Of a DNA stretch of 64,000 nucleotides, positions 16,558 through 25,548 are shown piece after piece. The stretch covers positions 61,005 through 125,004 of the forward strand of contig CACGWZ010000002.1 in NCBI GenBank assembly GCA_902576865.1, written 5' to 3'. Below the pieces are notes generated by a model that saw nothing but the letters and a program-made list of their open reading frames with translations, did no database searches and was not told where the DNA came from. The translations under genes were made by a program, and so were the position numbers. Numbering within the stretch: the first letter of the stretch is position 1; each line of letters starts with the position of its first letter. This DNA is from an uncultured Fidelibacterota bacterium. GTDB taxonomy: Bacteria > Fidelibacterota > Marinisomatia > Marinisomatales > Marinisomataceae.

Positions 16558-17419
16558 AGGCCTATTAACTGTTCTTACTGCATACGTTATTGCGGTAATT
16601 ATTGGTTTTATATCTTTACAATTTTCTTCCCATATGTCATCAATGTTGCAAATTCTTATAGCTGACATTGTTGCAACATTTGTTATTTACTCATTTAGTG
16701 TATACTTTAAAAATTCATCTTTTTATGATCCATACTGGTCTGTTATTCCTCCATTCATTGCTTTCTTTTGGTTGGCTAAAAGTAACTATGTGATTAATAC
16801 TCCTTCTTTACTTCTTATGACAGCTGTTCTTTTTTGGTCACTAAGGCTGACTTACAACTGGACGAAAACTTGGGATGGATTACACCACGAAGATTGGCGA
16901 TATATTGACATGAGAAACAATCTCGGAAATTCATTTGAGATTATTGGTAATCTTGGTGGTATTCATTTCTTTCCTACTTTCATTGTTTTTTTCTGCTGCA
17001 TGCCTATGGCTCAAAATTTTTCACAAAGCTATAATTGGACAATTTTCTTAGGATTTGGATTATGTATAATTGGAGTATTATTAGAAATCATTAGCGATAA
17101 ACAACTTCATGCTTTTCGAAAAATTTATCCTAGTGGAACGGGTATAATTGAAACAGGCTTATGGAACTATTCTAGGCATCCTAACTATTATGGAGAAATA
17201 ATGTTTTGGTGGGGAATCTTCGTTTTTGGATATTCATTTTCTGGACTCAATTATCTTTTGTTAGCTCCAATAGCCATGACAGCAATGTTTTGGTATGCTA
17301 GCATTCCATGGATCGAAATTAAAATTCTAAGAACTAGACCACAGTATAAAGATTATCAAAAAAGAGTTCATATTTTGTTCCCAGAAATCACTATATTTAA
17401 GCGCTTATTTAAAAGATAA
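16541..17419 (+). CDS. DUF1295 membrane protein (steroid-reductase/ICMT-like)
   Basis: Membrane protein of 292 residues with about seven to eight helices. The C-terminal GTGIIETGLWNYSRHPNYYGEIMFWWGIF (from about 198) is the NADPH-binding-like motif shared by DUF1295, sterol reductases and isoprenylcysteine methyltransferases. SFYDPYWSVIPP near 60 is also a family feature. Substrate unknown; a membrane lipid or isoprenoid is likely. Translation is probably coupled to the flippase-like gene. Confidence 0.85.
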   Translation: MTIKTKGLLTVLTAYVIAVIIGFISLQFSSHMSSMLQILIADIVATFVIYSFSVYFKNSSFYDPYWSVIPPFIAFFWLAKSNYVINTPSLLLMTAVLFWSLRLTYNWTKTWDGLHHEDWRYIDMRNNLGNSFEIIGNLGGIHFFPTFIVFFCCMPMAQNFSQSYNWTIFLGFGLCIIGVLLEIISDKQLHAFRKIYPSGTGIIETGLWNYSRHPNYYGEIMFWWGIFVFGYSFSGLNYLLLAPIAMTAMFWYASIPWIEIKILRTRPQYKDYQKRVHILFPEITIFKRLFKR

Positions 17420-17420
17420 T

Positions 17421-17534
17421 ATGGATAAAAATACAATAAAATTGCTCGCAATATTTGGTATCATCATTTCTTTGCATATGATTTTTTTCTTGCTTGTTAT
17501 GGTGCCAAATAAAACATTTTATTTATTTGGATAA
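17421..17534 (+). CDS. 37-residue single-helix membrane peptide
   Basis: Frame MDKNTIKLLAIFGIIISLHM onward, with one long hydrophobic helix and a short polar end. It starts 1 nt after the DUF1295 stop, so it could be translated by re-initiation. No family is recognised and coding evidence is only length, position and composition. Confidence 0.45.
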   Translation: MDKNTIKLLAIFGIIISLHMIFFLLVMVPNKTFYLFG

Positions 17535-17544
17535 CTTCTAAAAA

Positions 17545-18084
17545 TTATTTTTTATTATTTATTGATCCCACTAAATAGACTTTTAAATCTACTTGGTTTC
17601 GAATTTTTATAGTTAATAATGCAGGTCTTTTAATTTTAAAATCGCTAAGCATAATTGAAAAATCTGACGTTACAATAACAGTTTGATTGTCTTCTTCTAA
17701 ATTTACAGGTATAGTGAGTTCTTTTATTATTCCATGAAAACTAAGATTTCCAGTTACTTTAAATCCGTTTTCGGTTTTATTTATTTTTGATGAAGTAAAT
17801 CTAACAAATGGATAGTAGTACTCTTCAACAACATCTAACATATTTGAATCACGGTTAGCATTTTTACTATCGAAACTAAATACTGGAACAAACAAATCAA
17901 CCTTAGATTGCGTTAAGTCTTGCTTATTTATTTCAAAGGTTCCCTGAATATCTTTTGAGACGCCTGTCCAATTATGAGCGGGATGTTTTCCATCATATGA
18001 AATGAAACTTTTACTTAAGTTAAAATCAACGAAAGACTGTGCATAAAGAGATTGGAAAAGCAGTATGAAAATTAATTTCTTCAT
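17545..18084 (-). CDS. YceI-family periplasmic protein
   Basis: Lipocalin-like YceI protein of 179 residues that binds polyisoprenoids or similar lipids in the periplasm. A signal peptide ends LYAQS, followed by a single YceI domain: DSNMLDVVEEYYYPFVRFTSSKI (about residues 79-101), then GNLSFHGIIKELTIPV. The start overlaps the upstream membrane-protein gene by 4 nt. YceI genes often sit beside cytochrome b561 genes; here the partner is an unnamed His-bearing membrane protein. Confidence 0.88.
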   Translation of the reverse strand: MKKLIFILLFQSLYAQSFVDFNLSKSFISYDGKHPAHNWTGVSKDIQGTFEINKQDLTQSKVDLFVPVFSFDSKNANRDSNMLDVVEEYYYPFVRFTSSKINKTENGFKVTGNLSFHGIIKELTIPVNLEEDNQTVIVTSDFSIMLSDFKIKRPALLTIKIRNQVDLKVYLVGSINNKK

Positions 18085-18734
18085 TTGAAAAATGTAATTC
18101 CTAACGCATCTAAGCTCAAAGCAAAAAATGCTACTGTTCCAGCTTTTAAATGAGCATCCATTAATTCATTATACCTTTTACCATTTTCAACGGCTCTTTT
18201 TGCTAAAAAGGGTTGAGCCATCATTGCAGTAAAATGTAAAGCCGCCATCCTTCTGTGAAATTTGATTGAATTCATATTATTATCATATTTTCTAGCAGGA
18301 GGAGCAAAAAATGACATTGAGGCTGTTGACATGTAAGTCATGTATGAAAAATATCCCATAGCTTTGTGCTTATCATAATGTGATTCCCAATAATCGCTAT
18401 CATTACCATCATAAAGTTTTTTTCCAACATCATATTGATAAGCTAATCCTGCTAAAGTTATTATACCTAACCACTGATGTGCCTGGAGCATCTTTCTTCG
18501 TAACTGTAATTCCTCAATTCTAGTTTCAGGACCAATATTTAATTTTCTAAATGCCCCCTCTTCTCCCCATATTAAAGATTTCACATAGGGCATATTTTCT
18601 GGTAGCCCAATTTCTCTTGGAGTAAACCTAGCATCATAAGATTCCTTCGTGACAATTGACTGTCCATTTAATATTGAGAAAATAGTAGTAAAAATAAAAA
18701 AACATTTAAAAATATATTTTTTAAGATCATTCAT
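18081..18734 (-). CDS. His-bearing membrane protein coupled to YceI
   Basis: Protein of 217 residues with a signal peptide (to about residue 25) and about four hydrophobic helices carrying histidines: MLQAHQWLG, KFHRRMAALHFTAMM and MDAHLKAGT. This spacing recalls b561-type haem-binding helices, but no family can be assigned with confidence. The ATG at 18734 gives a normal signal peptide. It overlaps YceI by 4 nt and is divergent from the Rieske lipoprotein gene, which suggests one redox theme. Confidence 0.55.
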   Translation of the reverse strand: MNDLKKYIFKCFFIFTTIFSILNGQSIVTKESYDARFTPREIGLPENMPYVKSLIWGEEGAFRKLNIGPETRIEELQLRRKMLQAHQWLGIITLAGLAYQYDVGKKLYDGNDSDYWESHYDKHKAMGYFSYMTYMSTASMSFFAPPARKYDNNMNSIKFHRRMAALHFTAMMAQPFLAKRAVENGKRYNELMDAHLKAGTVAFFALSLDALGITFFK

Positions 18735-18800
18735 GTATTCAATATAAAAAAAAATTGCTATCAAATTTTAATATTAATTTTTTTTTATTAAGTTTCGTCC

Positions 18801-19463
18801 ATGACAGATGAAATAAAAAAAACAAAATGTGATTGCAATTGCTTTGAAGAGCAAGCTGCTAACCCATCCAGGAGAGATTTCATAAGAAAAGCATCAACAT
18901 TAACTATTGTTGGTGGAACAGCATTTTTGCTAGAAGCTTGTGGTGGTGGTTCTCCTACATCATCTGATGATGGATATGGTGATGGTGATACTGGTGGTGG
19001 CGGTGATACTGGTGGCGGTGATACTGGTGGCGGTGATACTGGTGGCGGCGGAAATTCTGGCGGTGGCGGAAATTCTGGTGGCGGCGGAGATAATACCGGC
19101 GGTAACACTGGTTACAACTATGATGAAGCTTCTGGAGTTATTACAATTGATACCTCAATGATTTACCCATCTTTGCAAAATACTGGAGGTGCTATCGCTC
19201 TAAGTGGAAGTGATACTTTTGATAACAACGGAATCATTGTTCTAAGAACAAGCAATACTGGTGTTAGAGCTTTGTCAAGAAATTGTACGCACGCTGGATT
19301 TACAGTAAATATCAATTCTGCAGCTAATAATCTAGTATGTCCAAGTCATAATTCAATTTTTGACTTGAATGGAAATGTACTTTCAGGACCTGCTTCTGGT
19401 GCACTTACTCGTTATAGTGCTTCATTAAGTGGTTCAATCATTACAATTACTCAGGGCTCTTAG
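18801..19463 (+). CDS. Tat-exported Rieske [2Fe-2S] lipoprotein with glycine linker
   Basis: Electron-transfer protein of 220 residues. A twin-arginine motif (SRRDFIRK, residues 23-30) leads to a hydrophobic stretch and the lipobox LLEAC with Cys47. Residues 51-105 are a Gly/Asp/Asn repeat linker. The Rieske domain has CTH (Cys162, His164) and CPSH (Cys180, His183). It is therefore exported folded with its cluster and tethered by a lipid, with a flexible arm of about 55 residues. No cytochrome b partner of bc1 type is in the window. Confidence 0.88.
   Translation: MTDEIKKTKCDCNCFEEQAANPSRRDFIRKASTLTIVGGTAFLLEACGGGSPTSSDDGYGDGDTGGGGDTGGGDTGGGDTGGGGNSGGGGNSGGGGDNTGGNTGYNYDEASGVITIDTSMIYPSLQNTGGAIALSGSDTFDNNGIIVLRTSNTGVRALSRNCTHAGFTVNINSAANNLVCPSHNSIFDLNGNVLSGPASGALTRYSASLSGSIITITQGS
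18976..19105 (+). repeat. in-frame glycine minisatellite
   Basis: Repeats of 15 nt of the form GGTGATACTGGTGGC, grading into GGAAATTCTGGCGGT units, all in frame within the Rieske lipoprotein linker (about residues 59-102). Copy number could vary by slippage and would change only the arm length. The same DNA gives a proline-rich frame on the minus strand that is not a gene. Confidence 0.85.
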
Positions 19464-20184
19464 TTTCTTCAAGCTCTTTTAGTGCTTTAGTAATCTTGGT
19501 TTCAAGATCTTTAGTTTGTTTTGAAAGAGCTTTATTGTAAGCTGTTTTTGAAAGCTTTTCAGTTTTAGGTGGATCAATTTTTGGCAAAACTTTTACTGTA
19601 ATAGGAAAAGGCTTAATCAATTTCTCGCCTTTTGGCCATGCTTTTTCTGCTCCTATGATTGCAGCTGGTAGGATAGGTACATCTAATCCCATTGAAAATT
19701 TTACTGCACCTTTTCTAAATCTTTGTATTTTTCCAACTTCACCTCTTGATCCTTCCGGAAAGATAATAATGTTATTCCCCAAATCCATAAAAGCTTTTGA
19801 AAGAGTCATGGTGTCATCCAAATCTAAAGATTCAGGATGTGGTTTTCGACTAATAGGAATAAGGTTGATCAGATTTTTAAAAAATCTTCTTCGAAAATTA
19901 TTATCGAACCAATAATCCTTTGCAGCCAAAAAACCAAATTTTTCATAGCCCATTCTTGTTGAATAGGCCAAAATTGCAATATCCATATGACTATTATGAT
20001 TACTAACAAAAATGAACGGTCTATTTTTTGGTATATTTTCTCTACCAATAACTTTTACAGGAGAATAAAATGTTAAAACTGTGTTGGCATACAAATCAAA
20101 AATAAATGAAAAAATTTGAAATAATATAGATTTAGGTTCAGCAATATGTTTATAGCGAGGATCTTCTAATATTCTATGTTCCAT
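19447..20184 (-). CDS. 1-acyl-glycerol-3-phosphate acyltransferase family (PlsC-like)
   Basis: Membrane-bound acyltransferase of 245 residues acting in phospholipid synthesis. The HX4D catalytic motif is in VSNHNSHMD, and the acceptor motif is IIFPEGSRGE, followed by the PAAIIGAEKAWPKG block. The C terminus is a basic/acidic helical tail. The ATG at 20184 lies 5 nt after the upstream SDR stop; the longer frame to 20262 would overlap that gene. The 3' end overlaps the Rieske gene tail-to-tail by 17 nt. Confidence 0.88.
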   Translation of the reverse strand: MEHRILEDPRYKHIAEPKSILFQIFSFIFDLYANTVLTFYSPVKVIGRENIPKNRPFIFVSNHNSHMDIAILAYSTRMGYEKFGFLAAKDYWFDNNFRRRFFKNLINLIPISRKPHPESLDLDDTMTLSKAFMDLGNNIIIFPEGSRGEVGKIQRFRKGAVKFSMGLDVPILPAAIIGAEKAWPKGEKLIKPFPITVKVLPKIDPPKTEKLSKTAYNKALSKQTKDLETKITKALKELEETKSPE

Positions 20185-20189
20185 AAAAA

Positions 20190-20987
20190 TTATGCTACAA
20201 TTCTTCTTGCGAGGAAAAAATACAATCGAGGTGCTAGTTTTCTTATGTAAACAGCCAACCATGCAATATCATTCCACTTTGCGATAACAGCTTCCCTTTT
20301 TTTGCTTTTAATGGCAGATAGAATTCTTCTAGCTGCTTGTGTTGATGTAAGACCTTTATTATGTCCTCTGTCGTTTCTTCCATAAGGTTCACCGTTGGCA
20401 GTTAATGCATTTTTACCTACATCAGTTGCTACTCTTCCAGGAGCAATCAATGTAACATGAACATTATGCTCAATAATTTCAGATCTTACACTATCAAAAA
20501 ATCCATGTAGAGCAAATTTAGCTGATGAATAAAATGATCTACTTCTTGATCCAACCAACCCTGCAACACTTGTATTGGTTACAATTTGACCAGATTTTTT
20601 ATCTATCAGATGAGGTAAAATTGATTTTGTAAATTGAACAACTGAAAAGAAGTCTAAATCCATGATTTTATCTAAAACCGATAAGTCACTTTCCTCAAAA
20701 TATCCAAATTGACTAACACCAGCATTATTAAACAAAATATCAATCGGACCTTCTTTTTTAATTAGCATTTTTACAAAAGTGTCGATGTCATTTAAATTAG
20801 TTAAATCAAATGGATAAATAGAGTAAGAATCTTTATTAAAGCTCTTAAATGAATGTTGCATTTTTGATTCACTTCTAGCTATTAATATTACTTTAGCGCC
20901 TTGTAACAAAAACTCTTTTGCTGTTGCTTCTCCAATCCCTGAAGAAGCTCCAGTTACTATGACTGTTTTTCCTTTAAAATAAGACAT
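20190..20987 (-). CDS. short-chain dehydrogenase/reductase
   Basis: SDR of 265 residues: cofactor motif TGASSGIG (about residues 12-19), NNAGVSQ near 89, catalytic Ser (NTSVAG) and YSSAKFALHG. A C-terminal basic and hydrophobic segment (AWLAVYIRKLAPRLYFFLARR) may bind the membrane, as in DltE/DHRS7B-like lipid or sterol reductases. It is the probable first gene of a pair with the acyltransferase, which suggests a lipid substrate. Confidence 0.9.
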   Translation of the reverse strand: MSYFKGKTVIVTGASSGIGEATAKEFLLQGAKVILIARSESKMQHSFKSFNKDSYSIYPFDLTNLNDIDTFVKMLIKKEGPIDILFNNAGVSQFGYFEESDLSVLDKIMDLDFFSVVQFTKSILPHLIDKKSGQIVTNTSVAGLVGSRSRSFYSSAKFALHGFFDSVRSEIIEHNVHVTLIAPGRVATDVGKNALTANGEPYGRNDRGHNKGLTSTQAARRILSAIKSKKREAVIAKWNDIAWLAVYIRKLAPRLYFFLARRIVA

Positions 20988-21006
20988 TCAAGGAATATAA
21001 TATATT

Positions 21007-24000
21007 TTATCCTTTTACATTCATATTAAATAGTTTCCTCGTCAAAGAAACCATTACAAAAGATGCTAAAATTAATGATAATCCCAGAAACAATAATTCA
21101 TTTGAATATGATGATGCTACGCCAAAATCAGTAGCAGCAAATCTATCATAAAATCGCATAAATAATGTATAAAATGGGATCATAGCATAGTTATTCTTAA
21201 TAATAAATTTAAAAATTGTAAAAATTAAGGCACCATAAAGTAGTGCAATCATTATAGAGCTTGCTATATCATATTGAAACCCTATGTCGCTTGTAAATAC
21301 TGCAACAACCAATATATAAGCAATCAAATTTCCTTTGATATCATTGCTCCACCCTTTTGTAATGTCATACAATACTGCTGCAAGAAAAATATTAAAAGCA
21401 ATAGGTCCAAAAAACGTATATGCATTCAATGTATCATAAATGGGGTAATATGAAGTAAGATTAAAACTTGCAAAATTAGGATTCAAATTTAGTTGAAAAG
21501 AACCAGCTAACACCAATGAAGCAATCATGGTTAATGCTACAATTATCCCTCCAAGAATTGCATCTTTTATTTTGATATTATTTATTGATGGTTGTACAAG
21601 TTTATTCAGTGTTCCAAACAATAATATATTAATTAGTCCAAGAGCAATCAGTGCTCCACCTATTGATGATATGTAGTATGTAGTCATCAAATTTTCAATA
21701 GGTTGATTTGTTGGCAAAGTATTAAGGAATGATGAATCATTAAAGACACTAAGAATTCCAAAAATAGCAAATGAACCAAAAATTAAACCTTTTCTAACAT
21801 TAATTTTTCGATCCATTAATAACTTAAATGACCTCATTAATAACAACCCTATAACAAAAATTGCGCCAGGAACGGTAAATAGAGTGCCTATAATACCTGA
21901 TAAACCTTCACGATCTCTTTTCATTCTTGCCCAATCTTCCGGAACAAAAACAAATTTCGTGAATCCTGATATCTGATCACCTGATATTGAGATAATATTT
22001 TGAAGTTTTGCGCCCTCATAGTCTAACTCATTATTATCTGTAAAAGTAAATGTCCAATCTAACCTATTTGGCTTTTGCGATTCTTGAGCACTGGTAAGAG
22101 TGACAGCAGATATATTCATACCTAAATATTCAGATAACGCATTTTCAGCTAGTACTTGCGCTTCTTCTCTGCTTAGCTGCTTACCTGCTTCATCTTCTGG
22201 AAACCTATTATTAAATCTCAAAATATTTCCATCAAAATCCATAGATACCATCACCTCTCTTGCGCGTGTCTCTACTGGTCCATCAAATTTTGCAAACCTC
22301 ACTTTCCACCTAGGTCCTAAAACGTAAGTTCCAAGTAAAGATAAATACGTCTCTTCCCCAAGCTGCTCCCAAATAAATGAGGATGCAGGATATGAGCTAT
22401 CATCGAATGCATAGGCATTATATCCATCAGGTAACGTAATATTATTATCAGATAAAAATTGATTTGCTATTGAAATTGCCTCTTCTTTGTCAATTGATGG
22501 TGAATTAACAGGAACCTCTACATTAGACAATTTAAAAGTACTAAAAATTCCAATAACAAATATTAGAGCTATTCCTATAATTTTTGGGTTTAAAACATTA
22601 GAAGCTGATGAAACAGTACTAACAACTTCTGGTTCTTCAGCAGTTTTTTTCTCTGGTGGAGTAGGTACAAAACCTTCATTCAATGATGAAGAATCTACAT
22701 CAGACCATTTCTGATGTTTTATTCTAAAATATAAAATAACAAGCAAAGGAATTAATCCTCCAACAACTGTCATAAACTTATCAAAAATATATCCTGAAGA
22801 ATACCAAATTGGTAAAGAAAATAATACAACATCATATACATAATGAGTAATAGCTCCAAAAACAACTCCTAGTCGTAAATAAATCATACCATAAACCACA
22901 ATTGATGGTAGAAATAATTCAACAACCCTCGCATATGATGGTTGTGCGGGATAATTAGCATGTCCAGCACCAAAAATTAATGCCTGTACTACCATAGCTA
23001 CCACTAATCCAGTAAAACGCATATTGTATCGTTGACCAATTAAAACCCCTGCAGCAATTGGAACTGCTCTAAATAACATTTCTTCCCAAAAACCAGCTTG
23101 TAAGGATATAGCTAAACCTGTATACCACGGAAAAATAGATGCTAGATAATTTGGATCGAATGATGATGAAGCTGGAGACCAGAATCCAAAATTTCTTTCC
23201 ATGAGTAAATAAAATGCTACTACAAGAGCTAGTTTAATTGGAACAATCAGGTAAGCAAAAATAGTATCATTTAATACGCGTTTTGAGTTTGCAACATTAG
23301 AACTCCATGTCTTCCAAATTTGAATGTGTTTAGGAAATGCTCTTCTTGTTAATGACTCTGCTGTAATAAATGACGCAGCCAAGATGAAGAACATAAGAAT
23401 TCCATTGGCTATCATGCCCAATAATTGTTCAGTTAAAAATTGAGATTTTGAGGACGCTGTATCATAGGCCATCCAAAACGTAGGATAGAAATTAAGATTT
23501 AAAAGAATATTTGAAAAAAGAGCAACAAAAGCAGCAGCTAATACTGACTTTTTCCATCTTAACCAGCCATTTCTGTAGAAAATTATTAGCGAAGTCACAC
23601 CAATACCTAATAAATAAATTCCTAAGAATGCAAAATTGGCAAAAATAGCAATTGTATCGTTATCAGATCTTATATTAGCAAATTCTCTTTGAAATGATTC
23701 AGGAACAAATGCAAAAGGGCTTACAGAATTTATGATTGAGCCTGAGACTGTTGCTCGTAATCTATATTTTGCTTCTCCAATATCTTGTAGATTGTGCTCA
23801 AAAAGAAAAGAGTGATCTACTCTTCCATTTGGCATTTCTTTGAATGAAGATTCAATAAGATTATAATCACTGAAATTTCCAGACCATTGATTATTAATGT
23901 TTTGTTCAACTAACACTAAGGCATCTTCTTCATCAAGACTATCAGAATCATAATCTTCAGGAATTTTAATTCTATATCCGTTTGGACTTCCATCAGGCTT

Positions 24001-24351
24001 AAATTGAAACATCGCTTCAATAATCTCACCTTCTTTATAAGAACGAACCATCCAATTATATGGTGAATAAACATTATTATCGATTATCTCTTGGAATTTC
24101 TCTTTACCACCTTGTTTTAACTCAACAAAATTTCGTAGAGAATCATCAAAACTATATATGGATGCTTGCTCAAATGAATCATCTAATATTGCAAATTGCT
24201 TTGAAGCATCTGATGCAGCTTTAACTGCCTGTTGACGATCCATAGATACATTAACGCTTAATGTACCAAAAAAATCATTCCAAACGCTTCCAAGATAAAT
24301 CGTGGATAGAACTGCTAAAACAAGTGTTGTTATAAGACCTTTATTAATCAT
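21007..24351 (-). CDS. giant CPBP-family intramembrane protease with duplicated outer domain
   Basis: Membrane protein of 1114 residues. After helix 1 (about 7-24) comes an extracytoplasmic domain (about 30-225) and a helix bundle containing the CPBP (Rce1-like) motifs: EEMLFR at about 423-428, GAGH at about 461-464 and THYVYD at about 502-507. After a further helix near residue 595, a second extracytoplasmic domain (about 610-810) resembles the first; both end in a FVPE(S/D) segment just before the next helices. The usual CPBP length is 200-300 residues. Substrate unknown. Confidence 0.82.
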   Translation of the reverse strand: MINKGLITTLVLAVLSTIYLGSVWNDFFGTLSVNVSMDRQQAVKAASDASKQFAILDDSFEQASIYSFDDSLRNFVELKQGGKEKFQEIIDNNVYSPYNWMVRSYKEGEIIEAMFQFKPDGSPNGYRIKIPEDYDSDSLDEEDALVLVEQNINNQWSGNFSDYNLIESSFKEMPNGRVDHSFLFEHNLQDIGEAKYRLRATVSGSIINSVSPFAFVPESFQREFANIRSDNDTIAIFANFAFLGIYLLGIGVTSLIIFYRNGWLRWKKSVLAAAFVALFSNILLNLNFYPTFWMAYDTASSKSQFLTEQLLGMIANGILMFFILAASFITAESLTRRAFPKHIQIWKTWSSNVANSKRVLNDTIFAYLIVPIKLALVVAFYLLMERNFGFWSPASSSFDPNYLASIFPWYTGLAISLQAGFWEEMLFRAVPIAAGVLIGQRYNMRFTGLVVAMVVQALIFGAGHANYPAQPSYARVVELFLPSIVVYGMIYLRLGVVFGAITHYVYDVVLFSLPIWYSSGYIFDKFMTVVGGLIPLLVILYFRIKHQKWSDVDSSSLNEGFVPTPPEKKTAEEPEVVSTVSSASNVLNPKIIGIALIFVIGIFSTFKLSNVEVPVNSPSIDKEEAISIANQFLSDNNITLPDGYNAYAFDDSSYPASSFIWEQLGEETYLSLLGTYVLGPRWKVRFAKFDGPVETRAREVMVSMDFDGNILRFNNRFPEDEAGKQLSREEAQVLAENALSEYLGMNISAVTLTSAQESQKPNRLDWTFTFTDNNELDYEGAKLQNIISISGDQISGFTKFVFVPEDWARMKRDREGLSGIIGTLFTVPGAIFVIGLLLMRSFKLLMDRKINVRKGLIFGSFAIFGILSVFNDSSFLNTLPTNQPIENLMTTYYISSIGGALIALGLINILLFGTLNKLVQPSINNIKIKDAILGGIIVALTMIASLVLAGSFQLNLNPNFASFNLTSYYPIYDTLNAYTFFGPIAFNIFLAAVLYDITKGWSNDIKGNLIAYILVVAVFTSDIGFQYDIASSIMIALLYGALIFTIFKFIIKNNYAMIPFYTLFMRFYDRFAATDFGVASSYSNELLFLGLSLILASFVMVSLTRKLFNMNVKG

Positions 24352-24369
24352 TGTTTCTCCATAAAATTG

Positions 24370-24420
24370 TTAAGGTGTAAAGTACACTTTACTTATCTAA
24401 ATGTCAATGTTCTACCTTAA
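24370..24420. promoter_or_regulatory. nested inverted repeats, possible operator
   Basis: The gap between the divergent CPBP protease and FabG-like genes holds an inner palindrome GTAAAGT-AC-ACTTTAC (24377-24392) enclosed by an outer pair TTAAGGT (24370-24376) and ACCTTAA (24414-24420). The inner element has the size of a dimeric repressor site. The regulator is unknown. Confidence 0.35.
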
Positions 24421-24482
24421 AAAACTAATAGAGCAAAAAATTAAAAAAAATGGTAAAATTGATGACTAAAAAAGGAAATCTT

Positions 24483-25319
24483 ATGAAAAAAAAATTAGAA
24501 GGAAAAGTAGCACTAATTACCGGCTCTGGAAGAGGAATTGGAAGAGAGTTGGCTTTAATGTTGGCAAAAGATGGTGCTCACATTGTCGTAAATGATTTAG
24601 ATTCAGATCCTGCCAATCAAACTGTATCTGATATTACTGATATGGGAGGAAAAGCAGTTGCTTGTAATGGAAGCGTTACTGATGATGACTTTGCAGAGCG
24701 ATTTATTAATACTGCTTTAGATTCATTTGGTGGAATAGACATCATTGTTAATAATGCTGGATACACCTGGGACAATGTCATTCAAAAAATGGATGATAAA
24801 CAATGGGATGCAATTTTAGAATGTCACCTTACAGCTCCTTTTAAAATTCTTAGAGCTGCACAACCTCACATTAAAAAATTGTTTTTAAAAGAAAAAGAAA
24901 ATGGAATTACCAATTTTAGAAAAGTAGTAAATATCTCTTCTACATCTGGAATGTTTGGAAATGCTGGACAAATAAATTATGCTACAGCAAAAGCTGGAGT
25001 TGTAGGAATGGCAAAAACTATGGCAAAAGAATGGGGACGATACAATGTAAACGTCAACGCTGTAGGATTTGGACTCATTAAAACTCGCTTAACGGACTCA
25101 GATGCTGAAAAAGAAGAATCGCTCATTGACATTGAAGGAAACAAGATTAAAGTTGGTGTGAATTCTGCTGTATTTCAATCTGCTAAGACAATGATTCCAT
25201 TAGGCAGACCAGGAACTCCTGAAGAAGCTGCTGGAGCAATATATATGTTCTGTATTCCAGAATCCAACTATGTCACTGGACAGATATTAATGTGTCATGG
25301 TGGTGGATTTGGATATTAA
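24483..25319 (+). CDS. FabG-like SDR (3-oxoacyl-ACP reductase family)
   Basis: SDR of 278 residues: TGSGRGIG near residues 12-19, NNAGYTWDN, catalytic Ser in NISSTSGMFG, YATAKAGVVG, and a C-terminal G(R)PGTPEEAA ... YVTGQILMCHGG typical of FabG. It has an insertion of about 20 residues between the FKILRAAQPHIKK and VVNISS parts. The ATG at 24483 follows an AAGGAAA site; upstream frame codons look non-coding. It overlaps the next gene by 23 nt. Confidence 0.88.
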   Translation: MKKKLEGKVALITGSGRGIGRELALMLAKDGAHIVVNDLDSDPANQTVSDITDMGGKAVACNGSVTDDDFAERFINTALDSFGGIDIIVNNAGYTWDNVIQKMDDKQWDAILECHLTAPFKILRAAQPHIKKLFLKEKENGITNFRKVVNISSTSGMFGNAGQINYATAKAGVVGMAKTMAKEWGRYNVNVNAVGFGLIKTRLTDSDAEKEESLIDIEGNKIKVGVNSAVFQSAKTMIPLGRPGTPEEAAGAIYMFCIPESNYVTGQILMCHGGGFGY

Positions 25320-25545
25320 GCCTCAAGATGTAGACAGAATTATTGAAATGGCATGGGAAGATCGTACTCCCTTTGATGCAATTGAACTCCAATTTGGATT
25401 GAAAGAAAATGGTGTTCGAAAAATTATGAGAGCGCATTTAAAAAGAAGCTCTTTTGAACTTTGGAGAAAAAGAGTCAAAGGAAGAAAAACAAAACATAGC
25501 TTAACTTCCTGTTCGACAAGATTTAAATCAGCAAACCAAAAGTAA
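25297..25545 (+). CDS. TIGR03643-family small protein
   Basis: Conserved protein of 82 residues with unknown function. The block IIEMAWEDRTPFDAIELQFGL...MRAHLKRSSFELWRKRVKGRKTKH is diagnostic. The N-terminal part resembles a helix-turn-helix-like helical fold and the C terminus is basic, so nucleic-acid binding is possible but not shown. It starts within the end of the SDR gene and ends 3 nt before the next gene. Confidence 0.82.
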   Translation: MVVDLDIKPQDVDRIIEMAWEDRTPFDAIELQFGLKENGVRKIMRAHLKRSSFELWRKRVKGRKTKHSLTSCSTRFKSANQK

Positions 25546-25548
25546 AAA

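Noticed and set aside
18788..19108. Proline-rich minus-strand frame (106 residues)
   Set aside because: It reads the glycine minisatellite of the Rieske lipoprotein backwards; the sense frame has the Tat signal, lipobox and Rieske motifs.
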